DNA of 64,000 nucleotides, taken from the NCBI GenBank assembly GCA_964525395.1, contig CAZGGU010000002.1:37452-101451 (forward strand). The letters are read 5' to 3'. This document shows, piece by piece, positions 41,289-49,630 of this stretch. The DNA is from 2-01-FULL-39-10-A sp964525395 (lineage in GTDB: Bacteria; Patescibacteriota; Microgenomatia; Levybacterales; UBA12049). Position numbers and translations under genes: made by a program. The notes under the pieces are model-generated. The model was not told the DNA's origin and searched no databases. It saw only the letters and a list, made by a program, of their open reading frames with translations. Position 1 is the stretch's first letter; the number at the start of each line of letters is the position of its first letter.

Positions 41289-42314
41289 ATGTTTGAGCAG
41301 ATTCCGCAGTTTTTCCAATTCTTAACTATTCCCTTTCAATATGTTAATTTTATCGACGTTGTAATAATTTTTGTCGTTCTTATTTTCGTGATCGAGGGTT
41401 ATGCGCTAGGATTTATTCGCGGAATTTTAGATTTTTTGAGTTTTGTTTTATCTTTTGCTTTTGCCTTGGCTTTTTATGATCTTTTTGGACAACTTTTAGT
41501 TAATGTTTTTTCTGCACCTAAAGGAATAGCAAATGCAATTGGATTCTTCTTGGCTGCAATTATCTGCGAAATTGTGGTGACTTTTGCTATTAGATATTTT
41601 CTTTTACCATTTATTCTAGATAGAACAGAGAATATAGATTACCCAAGAAATGCCGAGAAATGGCTAGGAGTAATTCCAGGCATTTTGTCTGCATTTGTTC
41701 TTCTGGCTTTTCTTTTAACATTATTAGTAGCTTTTCCATTTTCTCCATTCTTATCTACATCGATTGCTTCTTCACGTTTAGGAAATCCTTTAGTCTCCAA
41801 TATTCAAGGCCTTGATAAAAATTTGAACAATGTGTTTGGGGGAGCAGTAAACGATGCGCTCACTTTTTTAACGGTTGAGCCAAAAAGCGAAGATTTACTT
41901 AAGCTTAATTTTTCAACTACCAACATCAAACCTAATCCAGAAGCAGAGGCTGAGATGTTTAATTTGCTTAATATTGAGCGAGAGAAGGCAGGGTTAGATA
42001 AGCTTGATATTAATGCTGCAGAGCTAGAAGTAGCGAGAAAACATTGTTCAGACATGTTCGTCCGCGGATATTTTTCTCACTATACGCCTGAAGGAAAATC
42101 TCCCTTTGATCGAATGGCAGAGGGAAATGTGAAGTTTACATATGCAGGTGAAAACCTAGCTTTAGCTCCGAATGCAAAGCTCGCCATGCAAGGACTTATG
42201 AATAGTCCAGGACATAAAGCAAATATTCTATCGGAGAAGTTTGGAGAAGTTGGGATTGGCGTAATTGACGGTGGAGTTTACGGACAAATGTTTTGCCAGG
42301 AATTTAAAGACTAA
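41289..42314 (+). CDS. CvpA-family membrane protein fused to a CAP/SCP domain
   Basis: A 341-residue fusion. Residues 15-185 are CvpA-like with four to five membrane helices (DVVIIFVVLIFVIEGYALGFIRGILDFLSF). Residues 205-341 form a CAP (PR-1/SCP) domain: MFNLLNIEREKAGLDKL, ARKHCSDMFVRGYFSHYTPEG, GENLA, MNSPGHKANIL and GVYGQMFCQEF. The CAP domain would be extracytoplasmic, with a disulfide possible. CvpA-CAP fusions occur in CPR bacteria; the function is unknown. TATAAT (41277-41282) lies six bases before the ATG. Confidence 0.88.
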   Translation: MFEQIPQFFQFLTIPFQYVNFIDVVIIFVVLIFVIEGYALGFIRGILDFLSFVLSFAFALAFYDLFGQLLVNVFSAPKGIANAIGFFLAAIICEIVVTFAIRYFLLPFILDRTENIDYPRNAEKWLGVIPGILSAFVLLAFLLTLLVAFPFSPFLSTSIASSRLGNPLVSNIQGLDKNLNNVFGGAVNDALTFLTVEPKSEDLLKLNFSTTNIKPNPEAEAEMFNLLNIEREKAGLDKLDINAAELEVARKHCSDMFVRGYFSHYTPEGKSPFDRMAEGNVKFTYAGENLALAPNAKLAMQGLMNSPGHKANILSEKFGEVGIGVIDGGVYGQMFCQEFKD

Positions 42315-42316
42315 TT

Positions 42317-43357
42317 ATGAATCCCCAGATTAAAAGTATTTCTGATGCTTCGGTTCGAGGAAAGAGAGTATTCGTTCGTTGTGACTTTGATATTTCAGTT
42401 GAGTCGGGAAAGATAATTGATGATTCACGTTTAGTTTCCGCTATTGGAACTATTGAATACCTACTCTCAGAAGGCGCAGAAGTTATAGCGGCTGGACATA
42501 TGGGGCGCCCTGATGGATTTGAGTCTAGTTTGAGCTTGGCTCCAGTGGCGCAGTGGTTCGGTAAGCAGTTTGATAAAGAGATTGAGTCCTCTCAGCTTAG
42601 AGGTTTTGAAGGATGGCTTATCAAAGATGGGTTGATAATTCTAGAAAATCTCCGGTTTTATGCAGGTGAAGAGGAGAATGCTTTGGAATTTGCAGAGTCT
42701 CTAGCTAGTCTCGCAGATATTTATGTAAATGAAGCGTTTGGAGTGTGCCACAGAGAAAACTCTTCAATTGTTGGTGTTCCTAAATTACTTCCTCATTTCG
42801 CAGGCTTCCATTTAATAAAAGAATTAAAAATTCTTTCTCAAATTTTGTACAAGCCCAAAAGACCACTAACCATTATAGTAGGAGGAGCTAAAATTGAGAC
42901 TAAATTGCCCCTAATTTCTAAAATGCATCAGTTCGCGGATTTCGTTTTAGTGGGTGGTGAGCTAGCTGAAGAAACTAAAACCCTTGCTCATATGGAGCAC
43001 GAGAAAATTAGGAGGAGGAGGGGAAAAATAATAGTTGCTGATTTGATCTCTTCTCAAAAAGATATTACAGATGGTTCGCTTAATGAATTTAAAAAAATAA
43101 TAAATGAGAGCGAAATGGTAGTTTGGAACGGTCCGATGGGGGAAATAAATGATGGAAAAAATGGATCAAGTTTGAATTTGGCTGAAATAATTATTAATTC
43201 CACAGCATATTCAGTAGTTGGTGGCGGAGATACAGTAGGATTTTTGAATACTCATGGTTTGGTAGATAAATTTGATTTTGTTTCTGTAGGCGGTGGCGCA
43301 ATGCTCGAATATTTATCTGGAGAAAAATTACCTGGTTTAATTGCCTTGGAAAATTAG
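42317..43357 (+). CDS. pgk: Phosphoglycerate kinase
   Basis: A 346-residue kinase, about 45 residues shorter than typical Pgk (about 390). Motifs present: VRGKRVFVRCDFDISV, AAGHMGRPDG, VNEAFGVCHRENSS, IVGGAKIETKLPLI, VVWNGPMGE, GGGDT for nucleotide binding and VSVGGGAMLEYLSGEKLPG at the end. It converts 1,3-bisphosphoglycerate to 3-phosphoglycerate, making ATP. The shortening lies in loops between domains. It begins 2 bases after the CvpA-CAP gene. Confidence 0.92.
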   Translation: MNPQIKSISDASVRGKRVFVRCDFDISVESGKIIDDSRLVSAIGTIEYLLSEGAEVIAAGHMGRPDGFESSLSLAPVAQWFGKQFDKEIESSQLRGFEGWLIKDGLIILENLRFYAGEEENALEFAESLASLADIYVNEAFGVCHRENSSIVGVPKLLPHFAGFHLIKELKILSQILYKPKRPLTIIVGGAKIETKLPLISKMHQFADFVLVGGELAEETKTLAHMEHEKIRRRRGKIIVADLISSQKDITDGSLNEFKKIINESEMVVWNGPMGEINDGKNGSSLNLAEIIINSTAYSVVGGGDTVGFLNTHGLVDKFDFVSVGGGAMLEYLSGEKLPGLIALEN

Positions 43358-43360
43358 GGG

Positions 43361-43388
43361 TTGATCAATAAATTTGCCGTGTTATACT
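43361..43388 (+). promoter_or_regulatory. Leaderless promoter of the CMP-kinase-like gene
   Basis: TTGATC (43361-43366), 16 bases, TATACT (43383-43388), six bases, ATG at 43395. It supports the ATG over the upstream TTG. Confidence 0.6.
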
Positions 43389-43394
43389 GTGAAA

Positions 43395-43985
43395 ATGCCT
43401 AAGGATTTAGTTGGAATTAGAAATATTACAATCTCAGGACGTATTGCTACAGGTACCACCACACTCGCTAAAAATCTTGCAGAAAAACTCGACTGGGAAC
43501 TTCTTGAAGGAGGAGAATTATTTAGAAAATTTCATGAAGAACAGCTTAACGATAAGACAGAGATAGCAGTAGACAAAAGACCGGATGATATTGATTTAGA
43601 ATATGAAGAAAAAGTTAAAAATATTCTAAAAACACAGTCTCATCAGATAATTCAATCACATCTAGCAGGTTTTGATGCACAGGGAATAGATGGTGTTTAT
43701 AAAATAGTTGTAATTTGTGAAGATGAAAATGGCACAGATAAAACAGATATAAGAATTGATCGGCTAGTTAACAGGATCGGAAGTAATGTTTCAGAAGCTA
43801 AGAGGGAGATTGCAGAGCGCGAAAAAAACAACTTAGATAAATGGAGGAGGCTTTATGCAGAAAACGACCCAAATTGGGTATACTGGGATCCTAAATATTA
43901 TGATTTGGTAATTAATACTTATTCCCATAATGCTGAGCAAAGCTTAAATTTGGTTATCGAAAAACTTGGAATTACATCTGCTTGA
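43395..43985 (+). CDS. Cytidylate kinase-like P-loop protein
   Basis: A 196-residue kinase-like protein. NITISGRIATGTTTLAKNLAEKL is a P-loop in which the lysine is threonine (GxxxTGTTT), as in archaeal-type CMP kinases (GPPGSGTTT). The lid-like RLVNRIGSNVSEAKREIAERE and the C-terminal YWDPKYYDLVINTY fit AAA_33/Cytidylate_kin2 proteins. It likely phosphorylates a nucleoside monophosphate; substrate uncertain. The start is the ATG supported by the promoter upstream. Confidence 0.75.
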   Translation: MPKDLVGIRNITISGRIATGTTTLAKNLAEKLDWELLEGGELFRKFHEEQLNDKTEIAVDKRPDDIDLEYEEKVKNILKTQSHQIIQSHLAGFDAQGIDGVYKIVVICEDENGTDKTDIRIDRLVNRIGSNVSEAKREIAEREKNNLDKWRRLYAENDPNWVYWDPKYYDLVINTYSHNAEQSLNLVIEKLGITSA

Positions 43986-44026
43986 ATTTATTTTTCCTCG
44001 GTGATAGAGTAGGTAAGATTAATTTT

Positions 44027-44587
44027 ATGAGAAAGACGTTAATATTGTTTATATTTTTCATATTGCTATTTTCAAGGAAAACCTATGCTCAGACCATCAC
44101 TCTTCCGCTCCCTTCTCCAGAAATTTCCACTCCCAGCGCTCAGCCCACAGGTAGTAATTATTTCTTGCCTTATCCGGGGATTTTGCCAGGAAACCCTCTT
44201 TATAGCCTGAAGCTTTTTAGAGACAAAATAACAGAATTTACAACTCAAAAAACTCTTGATAAGTCGTATTTCTATCTTCTCCAGTCAGATAAAAGAATAG
44301 CTTCTGGTATGGTTTTGTTTGATTCTGGCGATCAGGTGAAGGGTGAAAATACTATTTCCAAAGGGCAAAATTATTTAGAAAAATCCATAAATAAAATGAT
44401 CCAAGCAAGAAGCGAAGGAGATAGTGTTATGGATTTATCCGCAAAAATTAAAGCGTCATCTTTAAAACAAAAAGAAATAATAAAAAAGTTATTGGAGAAA
44501 TCTAGTGGAGAAACTAAAGAAAAACTGAAAGAAGATTTAAAAAGAGCTGAAAAACTTCAGAAAAGAGCAGATGCGTTTAAACAGTAG
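44027..44587 (+). CDS. Secreted DUF5667-like protein
   Basis: A 186-residue exported protein. Signal peptide MRKTLILFIFFILLFSRKTYAQ; then a Pro/Ser linker and the motif LPGNPLYSLKLFRDKI, the hallmark of DUF5667 proteins, followed by a long helical, Lys/Glu-rich region. Function unknown; such proteins occur in CPR and Gram-positive genomes. ATG at 44027 follows TAAGAT by seven bases and replaces an upstream TTG reading. Confidence 0.78.
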   Translation: MRKTLILFIFFILLFSRKTYAQTITLPLPSPEISTPSAQPTGSNYFLPYPGILPGNPLYSLKLFRDKITEFTTQKTLDKSYFYLLQSDKRIASGMVLFDSGDQVKGENTISKGQNYLEKSINKMIQARSEGDSVMDLSAKIKASSLKQKEIIKKLLEKSSGETKEKLKEDLKRAEKLQKRADAFKQ

Positions 44588-44680
44588 AGCTAGTAATTAT
44601 TAAGTTTTTGTATAAATATTTTATTCGCCCCTTTCTAATTTGACTCAAATTTTTTACCCGATTTTTCACCAGTATTTTTC

Positions 44681-44702
44681 TAAATTTTGGTCATTGTGGA
44701 AA
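44681..44702 (+). repeat. 22-base motif also found at 49600-49621
   Basis: TTTTGGTCATTGTGG core, 19 of 22 bases shared with 49600-49621. The first copy lies 126 bases upstream of nrdR, the second just before the gene at 49631. Operator or short repeat. The rest of the 240-base gap 44588-44827 holds the nrdR promoter and NrdR boxes. Confidence 0.45.
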
Positions 44703-44749
44703 ACGAGGCTAGTTTTTAAGTTGAGGTGATTTGATACAATTGTTAGTAG

Positions 44750-44778
44750 TTGACACCCCTGATTTAGTGCCATATGAT
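44750..44778 (+). promoter_or_regulatory. nrdR-nrdJ promoter
   Basis: TTGACA (44750-44755), 17 bases, TATGAT (44773-44778), a near-consensus sigma-70 promoter. The start point would be near 44785, leaving a leader of about 40 bases. Confidence 0.8.
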
Positions 44779-44802
44779 CATTCATGCCACTAGATTTAGT
44801 GG
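44755..44802 (+). promoter_or_regulatory. Pair of NrdR boxes
   Basis: Box 1 ACCCCTGATTTAGTGC (44755-44770) and box 2 CCACTAGATTTAGTGG (44787-44802, a 6-4-6 palindrome), centres 32 bases apart, about three helical turns. This paired arrangement across the -10 region is typical of NrdR-repressed ribonucleotide reductase promoters. Confidence 0.75.
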
Positions 44803-44827
44803 TGAACTTTGAAAGCCAAATTGACCT

Positions 44828-45277
44828 ATGAAATGTCCATATTGCGGATCTAGAGATACAGAAGTAGTCGAAACTAGAGACTCTGAAGATTTAGAAACTA
44901 TTAGAAGAAGACGAAGCTGTACGAAATGCGAAAAAAGATTTACTACTTATGAAAGAGTAGAGAATGTTAATCTCGTTGTCATTAAAAAAGATGGTAGGCG
45001 AGAGCAATTTAGTCGCGATAAATTAAAGAATGGAATTTTAAGATCCTGCGAAAAAACTACAGTAACAGTTGACGACGTGGAGAGAATAGTAATAGAAGTT
45101 GAAAGAGAATTAAGGGGTGGAGATTCGGTTGAAGTAGAAAGCAAGAAGATTGGTCAGTTGGTGGCAACAAGACTTAAGAAGCTAGACAAAATAGCATATA
45201 TACGTTTTTCTAGTGTGTTTAAAAGATTTGTTGATATCGAAGATTTCGAAAAAGAAGTAAAAAAACTTATTAATTAA
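44828..45277 (+). CDS. nrdR: Transcriptional repressor NrdR
   Basis: A 149-residue NrdR: N-terminal zinc ribbon (MKCPYCGSRDTEVVETRDSED, CTKCEKRFTTYERVE) and an ATP-cone domain (VIKKDGRREQFSRDKLKNGILRSCEKTTV, VATRLKKLDKIAYIRFSSVFKRF). It senses ATP/dATP and represses ribonucleotide reductase genes. It precedes the class II reductase gene by 4 bases and has NrdR boxes in its own promoter, so the operon is autoregulated. Confidence 0.97.
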   Translation: MKCPYCGSRDTEVVETRDSEDLETIRRRRSCTKCEKRFTTYERVENVNLVVIKKDGRREQFSRDKLKNGILRSCEKTTVTVDDVERIVIEVERELRGGDSVEVESKKIGQLVATRLKKLDKIAYIRFSSVFKRFVDIEDFEKEVKKLIN

Positions 45278-45281
45278 AATT

Positions 45282-47678
45282 ATGAAACTTGACGGTGTAC
45301 GAGAAAAAGTATTTTTAGACAGATATTCTTTAAAAGATAAAGAAGGTAATGCCTTAGAAAAAACTCCAGATGAAATGTGGAGAAGAGTGGCTAAGGGTAT
45401 TGCAAAACAGGAAAAAAAAGCTAATCAGAAAGTTTGGGAAAAGAAATTTTTCGATGTCATGGATGACTTCAAATTCGTTCCAGGAGGAAGAATTCTCTCA
45501 GGTGCTGGCACAGAGTTCCAGGTAACTTACTTTAACTGCTTCGTGATTCCATCCCCAAAAGACTCTCGTGAAGGAATAATTGACTCCCTCAAACAGCTTG
45601 TTGAGATTCAATCTCGCTCAGGCGGGGTCGGATTGAACTTGTCATCTCTTAGGCCACGTGGAGCTAGAGTTAAAAAGGTTAATGGTTTTTCTTCAGGTCC
45701 TGTAACTTGGGCTGGACTCTTTTCATATGCAACTCATGATGTGGTTCAGCAGGGCGGAAGTAGAAGAGGGGCAACAATGCTTATGCTTCATGATTGGCAT
45801 CCTGACGTTGAAGAATTTATTACTGTTAAAGAAGATTTGAGCAAGATTAACGGCGCCAATCTTTCAGTTTGCGTATCAGACGCATTTATGGAAGCAGTTA
45901 AAGCTGATGCAGACTGGAATTTGGAATATCCAGATCTTGATGACCCGCACTATGATAAGGATTGGGATGGAGATCTTATTGGATGGAAAAAAGCAGGAAG
46001 AAAAACTAAAGTTTATAAAACAGTTAAAGCTAAAGAGCTTTGGGATCTTATCTGTACTGCAGCTTGGAGATCAGCTGAGCCAGGTCTTCATTTCTTAGAA
46101 AGATCAAATAAAAGAAGTAACACATGGTATTTTGAAAAGCTTATCGCGACTAATCCTTGCGGAGAGCAGCCACTTGGAGCATGGGCGGTTTGTAACTTAG
46201 GTGCTATGAATTTAGCAGCTTACGTTAAAAATGAGAAGTTTGATTATGATAATTTCGCAAAAGACGTAAAAGTTGCCATGAGATTCTTAGATAACGTAAT
46301 TGATGATACTTATTATTTCTTCAAAGAAAATGAAGAGGTAGCTAAGGACATAAGACGCACTGGTCTTGGAATTCTAGGGCTAGCTGATGCACTTATTAAG
46401 ATGAAATTAAGATACGGTGCACCTGAATCAGAGGAGACAATAAAAAAAATCTTTGAGACTCTTAGAAACAGCGCATATGATGCTTCAGCAGATATTGCGA
46501 AAGAAAAAGGCGCATTCCCTAAGTTTAAGAAAGAGAAATATTTGAAAGGCTATCACATTGAGAGACTTCCTAAGGAAATTAGAGCAAAGATTGCTAAGAA
46601 TGGAATCAGAAATGCAGTACTTTTGACAATCGCTCCAACAGGAACAACATCGCTTATATCAGGTGTTTCTTCTGGAGTAGAGCCAGTTTATGAGTTTGAA
46701 TTTATCCGCCGAGATAGACTTGGAGAGCACAAGATGTTCCATCCATTGTTCGAAGAGTGGCAGAAAGAAAATCCAGGAGCAGAAAAGCCACACTATTTCG
46801 CTTCTGCTAATGATTTAACTCCAGAAGAGCATGTAAAGGTTCAAGCAATTGCTCAGGAATATATCGATTCTTCTATTTCTAAGACCGTTAATGCGCCTAA
46901 TGCTCACACAGTTGAAGATGTAAAAAATCTTTATATGATGGCATATGACCAAGGCCTCAAGGGCGTTACTTATATGAGAGACGGGTCTCGTGAAGGAGTG
47001 CTTTCAAGAGTGGAAGAAAAGAAGTCTGAGACAGTAGTTGTTCCTCAAGTTCATGCTCCTGCAGAATATGTACGTGCGCCTCGCCCAATGATGGTAGAAG
47101 GTGTTACATATAAAACTCAAACCCCAGTAGGAGACACTTATATTACGCTTAATCATGATCAGAATGGCGAGCCGTTTGAAGTATTTATTACGATTGGAAA
47201 ACCAGGTACAGACATCGCAGCTATGGCAGATGCTCTCGGCAGAATGGTGTCTTTGAATCTTCGTCTCGCAGGCAACCTGCCGCCGCGCGAGCGCATCAGG
47301 CAGGTTATTTCCCAGCTCTCAGGTATTGGGGGGGCAAGAAGTGTAGGATTTGGAGAAAATAGAGTTAGATCTCTTCCTGATGCAATCGCTATAGTTCTGG
47401 CTAAGCAGTATGCATTTAAAGTAAACGGAGTAGTAGAGGATAAGCTCGCACCTAACACAACTCCAGTAGTTCCCGTCGCTGACGCACCTGCAGCAGCAAC
47501 AGAATCTGTCCCTGAAAATATTACTGTACTTCAGCAGCTCCCACTCCAGGAGGGAATTACTATGGCGCCTCATGTTAAAACCAACAACTTCGATATTTGT
47601 CCTGAATGCGGAACTTCAGCTTTCGTATTCGAAGAAGGATGCGGCAAATGTTATGCCTGCGGTCACTCCGAATGCTAA
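45282..47678 (+). CDS. nrdJ: Adenosylcobalamin-dependent (class II) ribonucleotide reductase
   Basis: A 798-residue class II reductase. FNCFVIPSPKDSREGI, RSGGVGLNLSSLRPRGA, the active-site ATNPCGEQPLGAWAVCNLGAMNL, LLTIAPTGTTSLISGVSSGVEPVYEF, a domain from about 600 (TYKTQTPVGDTYITLNHD) and a zinc-ribbon-like CPECGTSAFVFEEGCGKCYACGHSEC-type tail split by short loops. It makes deoxynucleotides using adenosylcobalamin and no oxygen. Cotranscribed with nrdR. The next operon encodes the enzyme that makes its cofactor. Confidence 0.96.
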   Translation: MKLDGVREKVFLDRYSLKDKEGNALEKTPDEMWRRVAKGIAKQEKKANQKVWEKKFFDVMDDFKFVPGGRILSGAGTEFQVTYFNCFVIPSPKDSREGIIDSLKQLVEIQSRSGGVGLNLSSLRPRGARVKKVNGFSSGPVTWAGLFSYATHDVVQQGGSRRGATMLMLHDWHPDVEEFITVKEDLSKINGANLSVCVSDAFMEAVKADADWNLEYPDLDDPHYDKDWDGDLIGWKKAGRKTKVYKTVKAKELWDLICTAAWRSAEPGLHFLERSNKRSNTWYFEKLIATNPCGEQPLGAWAVCNLGAMNLAAYVKNEKFDYDNFAKDVKVAMRFLDNVIDDTYYFFKENEEVAKDIRRTGLGILGLADALIKMKLRYGAPESEETIKKIFETLRNSAYDASADIAKEKGAFPKFKKEKYLKGYHIERLPKEIRAKIAKNGIRNAVLLTIAPTGTTSLISGVSSGVEPVYEFEFIRRDRLGEHKMFHPLFEEWQKENPGAEKPHYFASANDLTPEEHVKVQAIAQEYIDSSISKTVNAPNAHTVEDVKNLYMMAYDQGLKGVTYMRDGSREGVLSRVEEKKSETVVVPQVHAPAEYVRAPRPMMVEGVTYKTQTPVGDTYITLNHDQNGEPFEVFITIGKPGTDIAAMADALGRMVSLNLRLAGNLPPRERIRQVISQLSGIGGARSVGFGENRVRSLPDAIAIVLAKQYAFKVNGVVEDKLAPNTTPVVPVADAPAAATESVPENITVLQQLPLQEGITMAPHVKTNNFDICPECGTSAFVFEEGCGKCYACGHSEC

Positions 47679-47718
47679 TTGCCTCTAGCGTTTAGGTTGG
47701 ATTTCAATTATATTAATC

Positions 47719-47846
47719 ATCCAGTAAGGAATTGGGTAAGTGAGGCGTAAATCCTCCGCAGTGCCGCTACCGTAAAGTCGGAAAACCACCTTATGTAGTT
47801 CTCGAGCAAGATTGTCGTCACACAAACTTCTCGTCTAGAGGAGTTT
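47719..47846 (+). promoter_or_regulatory. Cobalamin riboswitch with intrinsic terminator
   Basis: Conserved core GAGGCGTAAATCCTCCGCAG, then GCCGCTACCGTAAAGTCGG and the B12-box-like AGTCGGAAAACCACC. The expression platform is the hairpin AAACTTCTC-GTCTA-GAGGAGTTT (47824-47846) followed by T residues. It lies directly upstream of the cobalamin adenosyltransferase gene, the expected target. Exact 5' edge is uncertain; a TATATT -10 at 47709-47714 fits. Confidence 0.85.
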
Positions 47847-47851
47847 TTTTT
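47824..47851 (+). terminator. Riboswitch terminator hairpin
   Basis: Nine-pair stem with one G-U pair and an eight-T tail, before the coding sequence. When B12 is bound, transcription should stop here. Confidence 0.75.
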
Positions 47852-47873
47852 ATGGATTCGACAAGCTCACCAT
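47852..47873 (-). repeat. REP-like element between riboswitch and adenosyltransferase
   Basis: Reverse copy of the repeat at 21615-21635 (21 identical bases), containing GGATTCGACAAGCTCACC. It lies in the leader, after the terminator and before the ribosome-binding region. Confidence 0.75.
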
Positions 47874-47898
47874 AATATTGAGTAGGGTCGAAATGATT

Positions 47899-48453
47899 AT
47901 GAGCAAAATTTATACAAGAACAGGAGATACGGGTCAAACTTCACTTTTTGATGGCAAAAGAGTTCTCAAGTCAGACCCCAAGGTGGAAACTTATGGCACG
48001 ATTGATGAATTAAATTCTACGATTGGTTTTGCCTCTACTTTTATTAAAGACAAACTTATCCTTAAAGAACTTGAAGAAATTCAGAATGATCTTTTGGAGG
48101 TTGGCTCCTCACTTGCTGTTACCGACACGCTACCTTTAGATCAGTTAGAGCCTCGACCCGAGGAATTTGAAAAGCTGATTGATGAGTTAACTGTTAAGAT
48201 GCCTCTTCTCACGCAGTTTATTTTACCTAGTGGGGGAAAGGGTGGAGCAGCACTGCATGTAGCTAGAACTGTGGCTAGAAGAGCTGAAAGAAAGGTGATT
48301 GATCTTGCTCAATCAGAAGAAGTGGACCCAATACTGATTAAATATCTTAATCGTTTGTCAGATTTACTCTTCACTTTTGCCCGCTACGTAAATTATAAAG
48401 AGAAATCCCTCGGCAAGCTCGGGACAAGAGAAAAAGTTTGGAAGAAAAAATGA
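47899..48453 (+). CDS. pduO: Cob(I)alamin adenosyltransferase, PduO/MMAB type
   Basis: A 184-residue protein with the PduO-type signature SKIYTRTGDTGQTSLFDGKRV, YGTIDELNSTIGFA, FILPSGGKGGAALHVARTVARRAER and LNRLSDLLFTFARYVN. It attaches the adenosyl group to cobalamin, supplying the class II reductase cofactor. Under the B12 riboswitch. Start at 47899 (MSKIYTR) with AGGG upstream; the 47878 TTG and 47893 ATG are less likely. Near the C-terminus a REP-like repeat is translated in frame (SLGKLGTR) just before the conserved EKVWKK end. Confidence 0.94.
   Translation: MSKIYTRTGDTGQTSLFDGKRVLKSDPKVETYGTIDELNSTIGFASTFIKDKLILKELEEIQNDLLEVGSSLAVTDTLPLDQLEPRPEEFEKLIDELTVKMPLLTQFILPSGGKGGAALHVARTVARRAERKVIDLAQSEEVDPILIKYLNRLSDLLFTFARYVNYKEKSLGKLGTREKVWKKK
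48407..48428 (+). repeat. REP-like element inside the adenosyltransferase gene
   Basis: CCCTCGGCAAGCTCGGGACA and two further bases, related to the intergenic repeats. It is translated in frame without disrupting the gene. Confidence 0.65.
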
Positions 48454-49568
48454 TAGAAACACAGGCACGAACATATACTCCAGAATTTGATCAAGAAGCA
48501 TACGCTAGACTTTGGGCGTTACCAGTCTCAGAAAGAGTAGTCGAAAGAGAAAAACTAGATAAGTTAACCGGAAAAAACTTGGAAACAATGCTGGCTGAGC
48601 GCTTTAATGTTTTAGTCAGCAAATATAATTACGATATGATTGACGGTCAGCTTTGGGGAGAAGGGATGAATGAGCCGGCAATTGATTCATTTCGCCGAGG
48701 AGTTGTGTGGAGAAGAACTCATGGAAACCCTGATGATTGGCCCAGAGAAAAAGCAGAAATAGTAGGCTTTGAAATAATCGAGCAAATGCTTAGAGAAGAA
48801 AAGGATGTACTCTTAATTTCTCCTCCAGGGGGAAGTTATAAGCACAATTTTTATGATATTTTTAAGTGGAAAGATGGAAAAATTGAGGCTAGACGTTATT
48901 CATCTGCGCTAGAGATTGAGGATTACCAGAAATTGTTAGGAGTTGAACATAGTACTGCTGAAGAGTTTTTGGCAAACCCAATTGATATTTCTCAGACATT
49001 TATTTCAGCTGATGAAGCACATAAATATTTACATAGAGATCACGAAACAACGAGTCTTGAGGTTTATGAGAATTACATTTTACCAGGAACTAGGGAGGCT
49101 ATGTATGAAGTTCTTCAGGCATATTATGATGGAGATGAAGAGAGGCAGGAATTTTGGCTTAATGCATATGTAAATGCAGCAGATGAGATAAATGATTGGG
49201 CTCAGAATTTAATTGATCAAGAGTTTAATGTCCCTGTGACTCCAATTGAATTTAGTGCATTTGATTATGCGAGACTTGCTAGCCAGGAGGTTAGAGAGGT
49301 TTCTACTGGTTGCGGATTGTCTGGCGGATTTAAATTAGGTGGCGATAGGGGTCCAGCGAATCCTTGGACTGTAAGTGAGTTTGGTAAAAAAGCTGAGGCA
49401 TGCGGAACTTGTAATCAGTCGACTGAAGATGATCATTATCATTGTCCGGGTTGTGGCGGTTCATACGAGAGTGAAAGAAGCAAGCCTGCAGGTTCTAGGA
49501 CCAAAGTCTGCGCTAAGGAGGTTACAGGGGATGTGGGAGGAATTTGTGGCTTCAAATTCGCTTGTTAA
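48450..49568 (+). CDS. Conserved hypothetical protein with Cys-rich C-terminal zinc-ribbon-like region
   Basis: A 372-residue soluble protein. The body (MIDGQLWGEGMNEPAIDSFRRG, LLISPPGGSYKHNFYDIFK) has no domain I recognise. The C-terminal 90 residues carry cysteine pairs (CGTCNQ, HCPGCGGSYE, VCAKEV, GGICGFKFAC), a probable zinc-binding region. The ATG overlaps the end of the adenosyltransferase gene by 4 bases, so it is under the same B12 riboswitch; a link to cobalamin or nucleotide metabolism is possible but unproven. Confidence 0.7.
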   Translation: MIETQARTYTPEFDQEAYARLWALPVSERVVEREKLDKLTGKNLETMLAERFNVLVSKYNYDMIDGQLWGEGMNEPAIDSFRRGVVWRRTHGNPDDWPREKAEIVGFEIIEQMLREEKDVLLISPPGGSYKHNFYDIFKWKDGKIEARRYSSALEIEDYQKLLGVEHSTAEEFLANPIDISQTFISADEAHKYLHRDHETTSLEVYENYILPGTREAMYEVLQAYYDGDEERQEFWLNAYVNAADEINDWAQNLIDQEFNVPVTPIEFSAFDYARLASQEVREVSTGCGLSGGFKLGGDRGPANPWTVSEFGKKAEACGTCNQSTEDDHYHCPGCGGSYESERSKPAGSRTKVCAKEVTGDVGGICGFKFAC

Positions 49569-49599
49569 CTGTAAAGATTTTGTTATCTTAATTTAAACC

Positions 49600-49621
49600 T
49601 AAATTTCGGCCATTGTGGTAA
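49600..49621 (+). repeat. Second copy of the 22-base motif
   Basis: TTTCGGCCATTGTGG core, 19 of 22 bases shared with 44681-44702, ending nine bases before the ATG at 49631. Confidence 0.45.
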
Positions 49622-49630
49622 TATAGTTGT

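Noticed and set aside
42495..42510. Second copy of the dnaA promoter palindrome in pgk
   Set aside because: GGGGCGCCCTGAT matches by one side only, encodes conserved Pgk residues (MGRPDG) and is not in a promoter.
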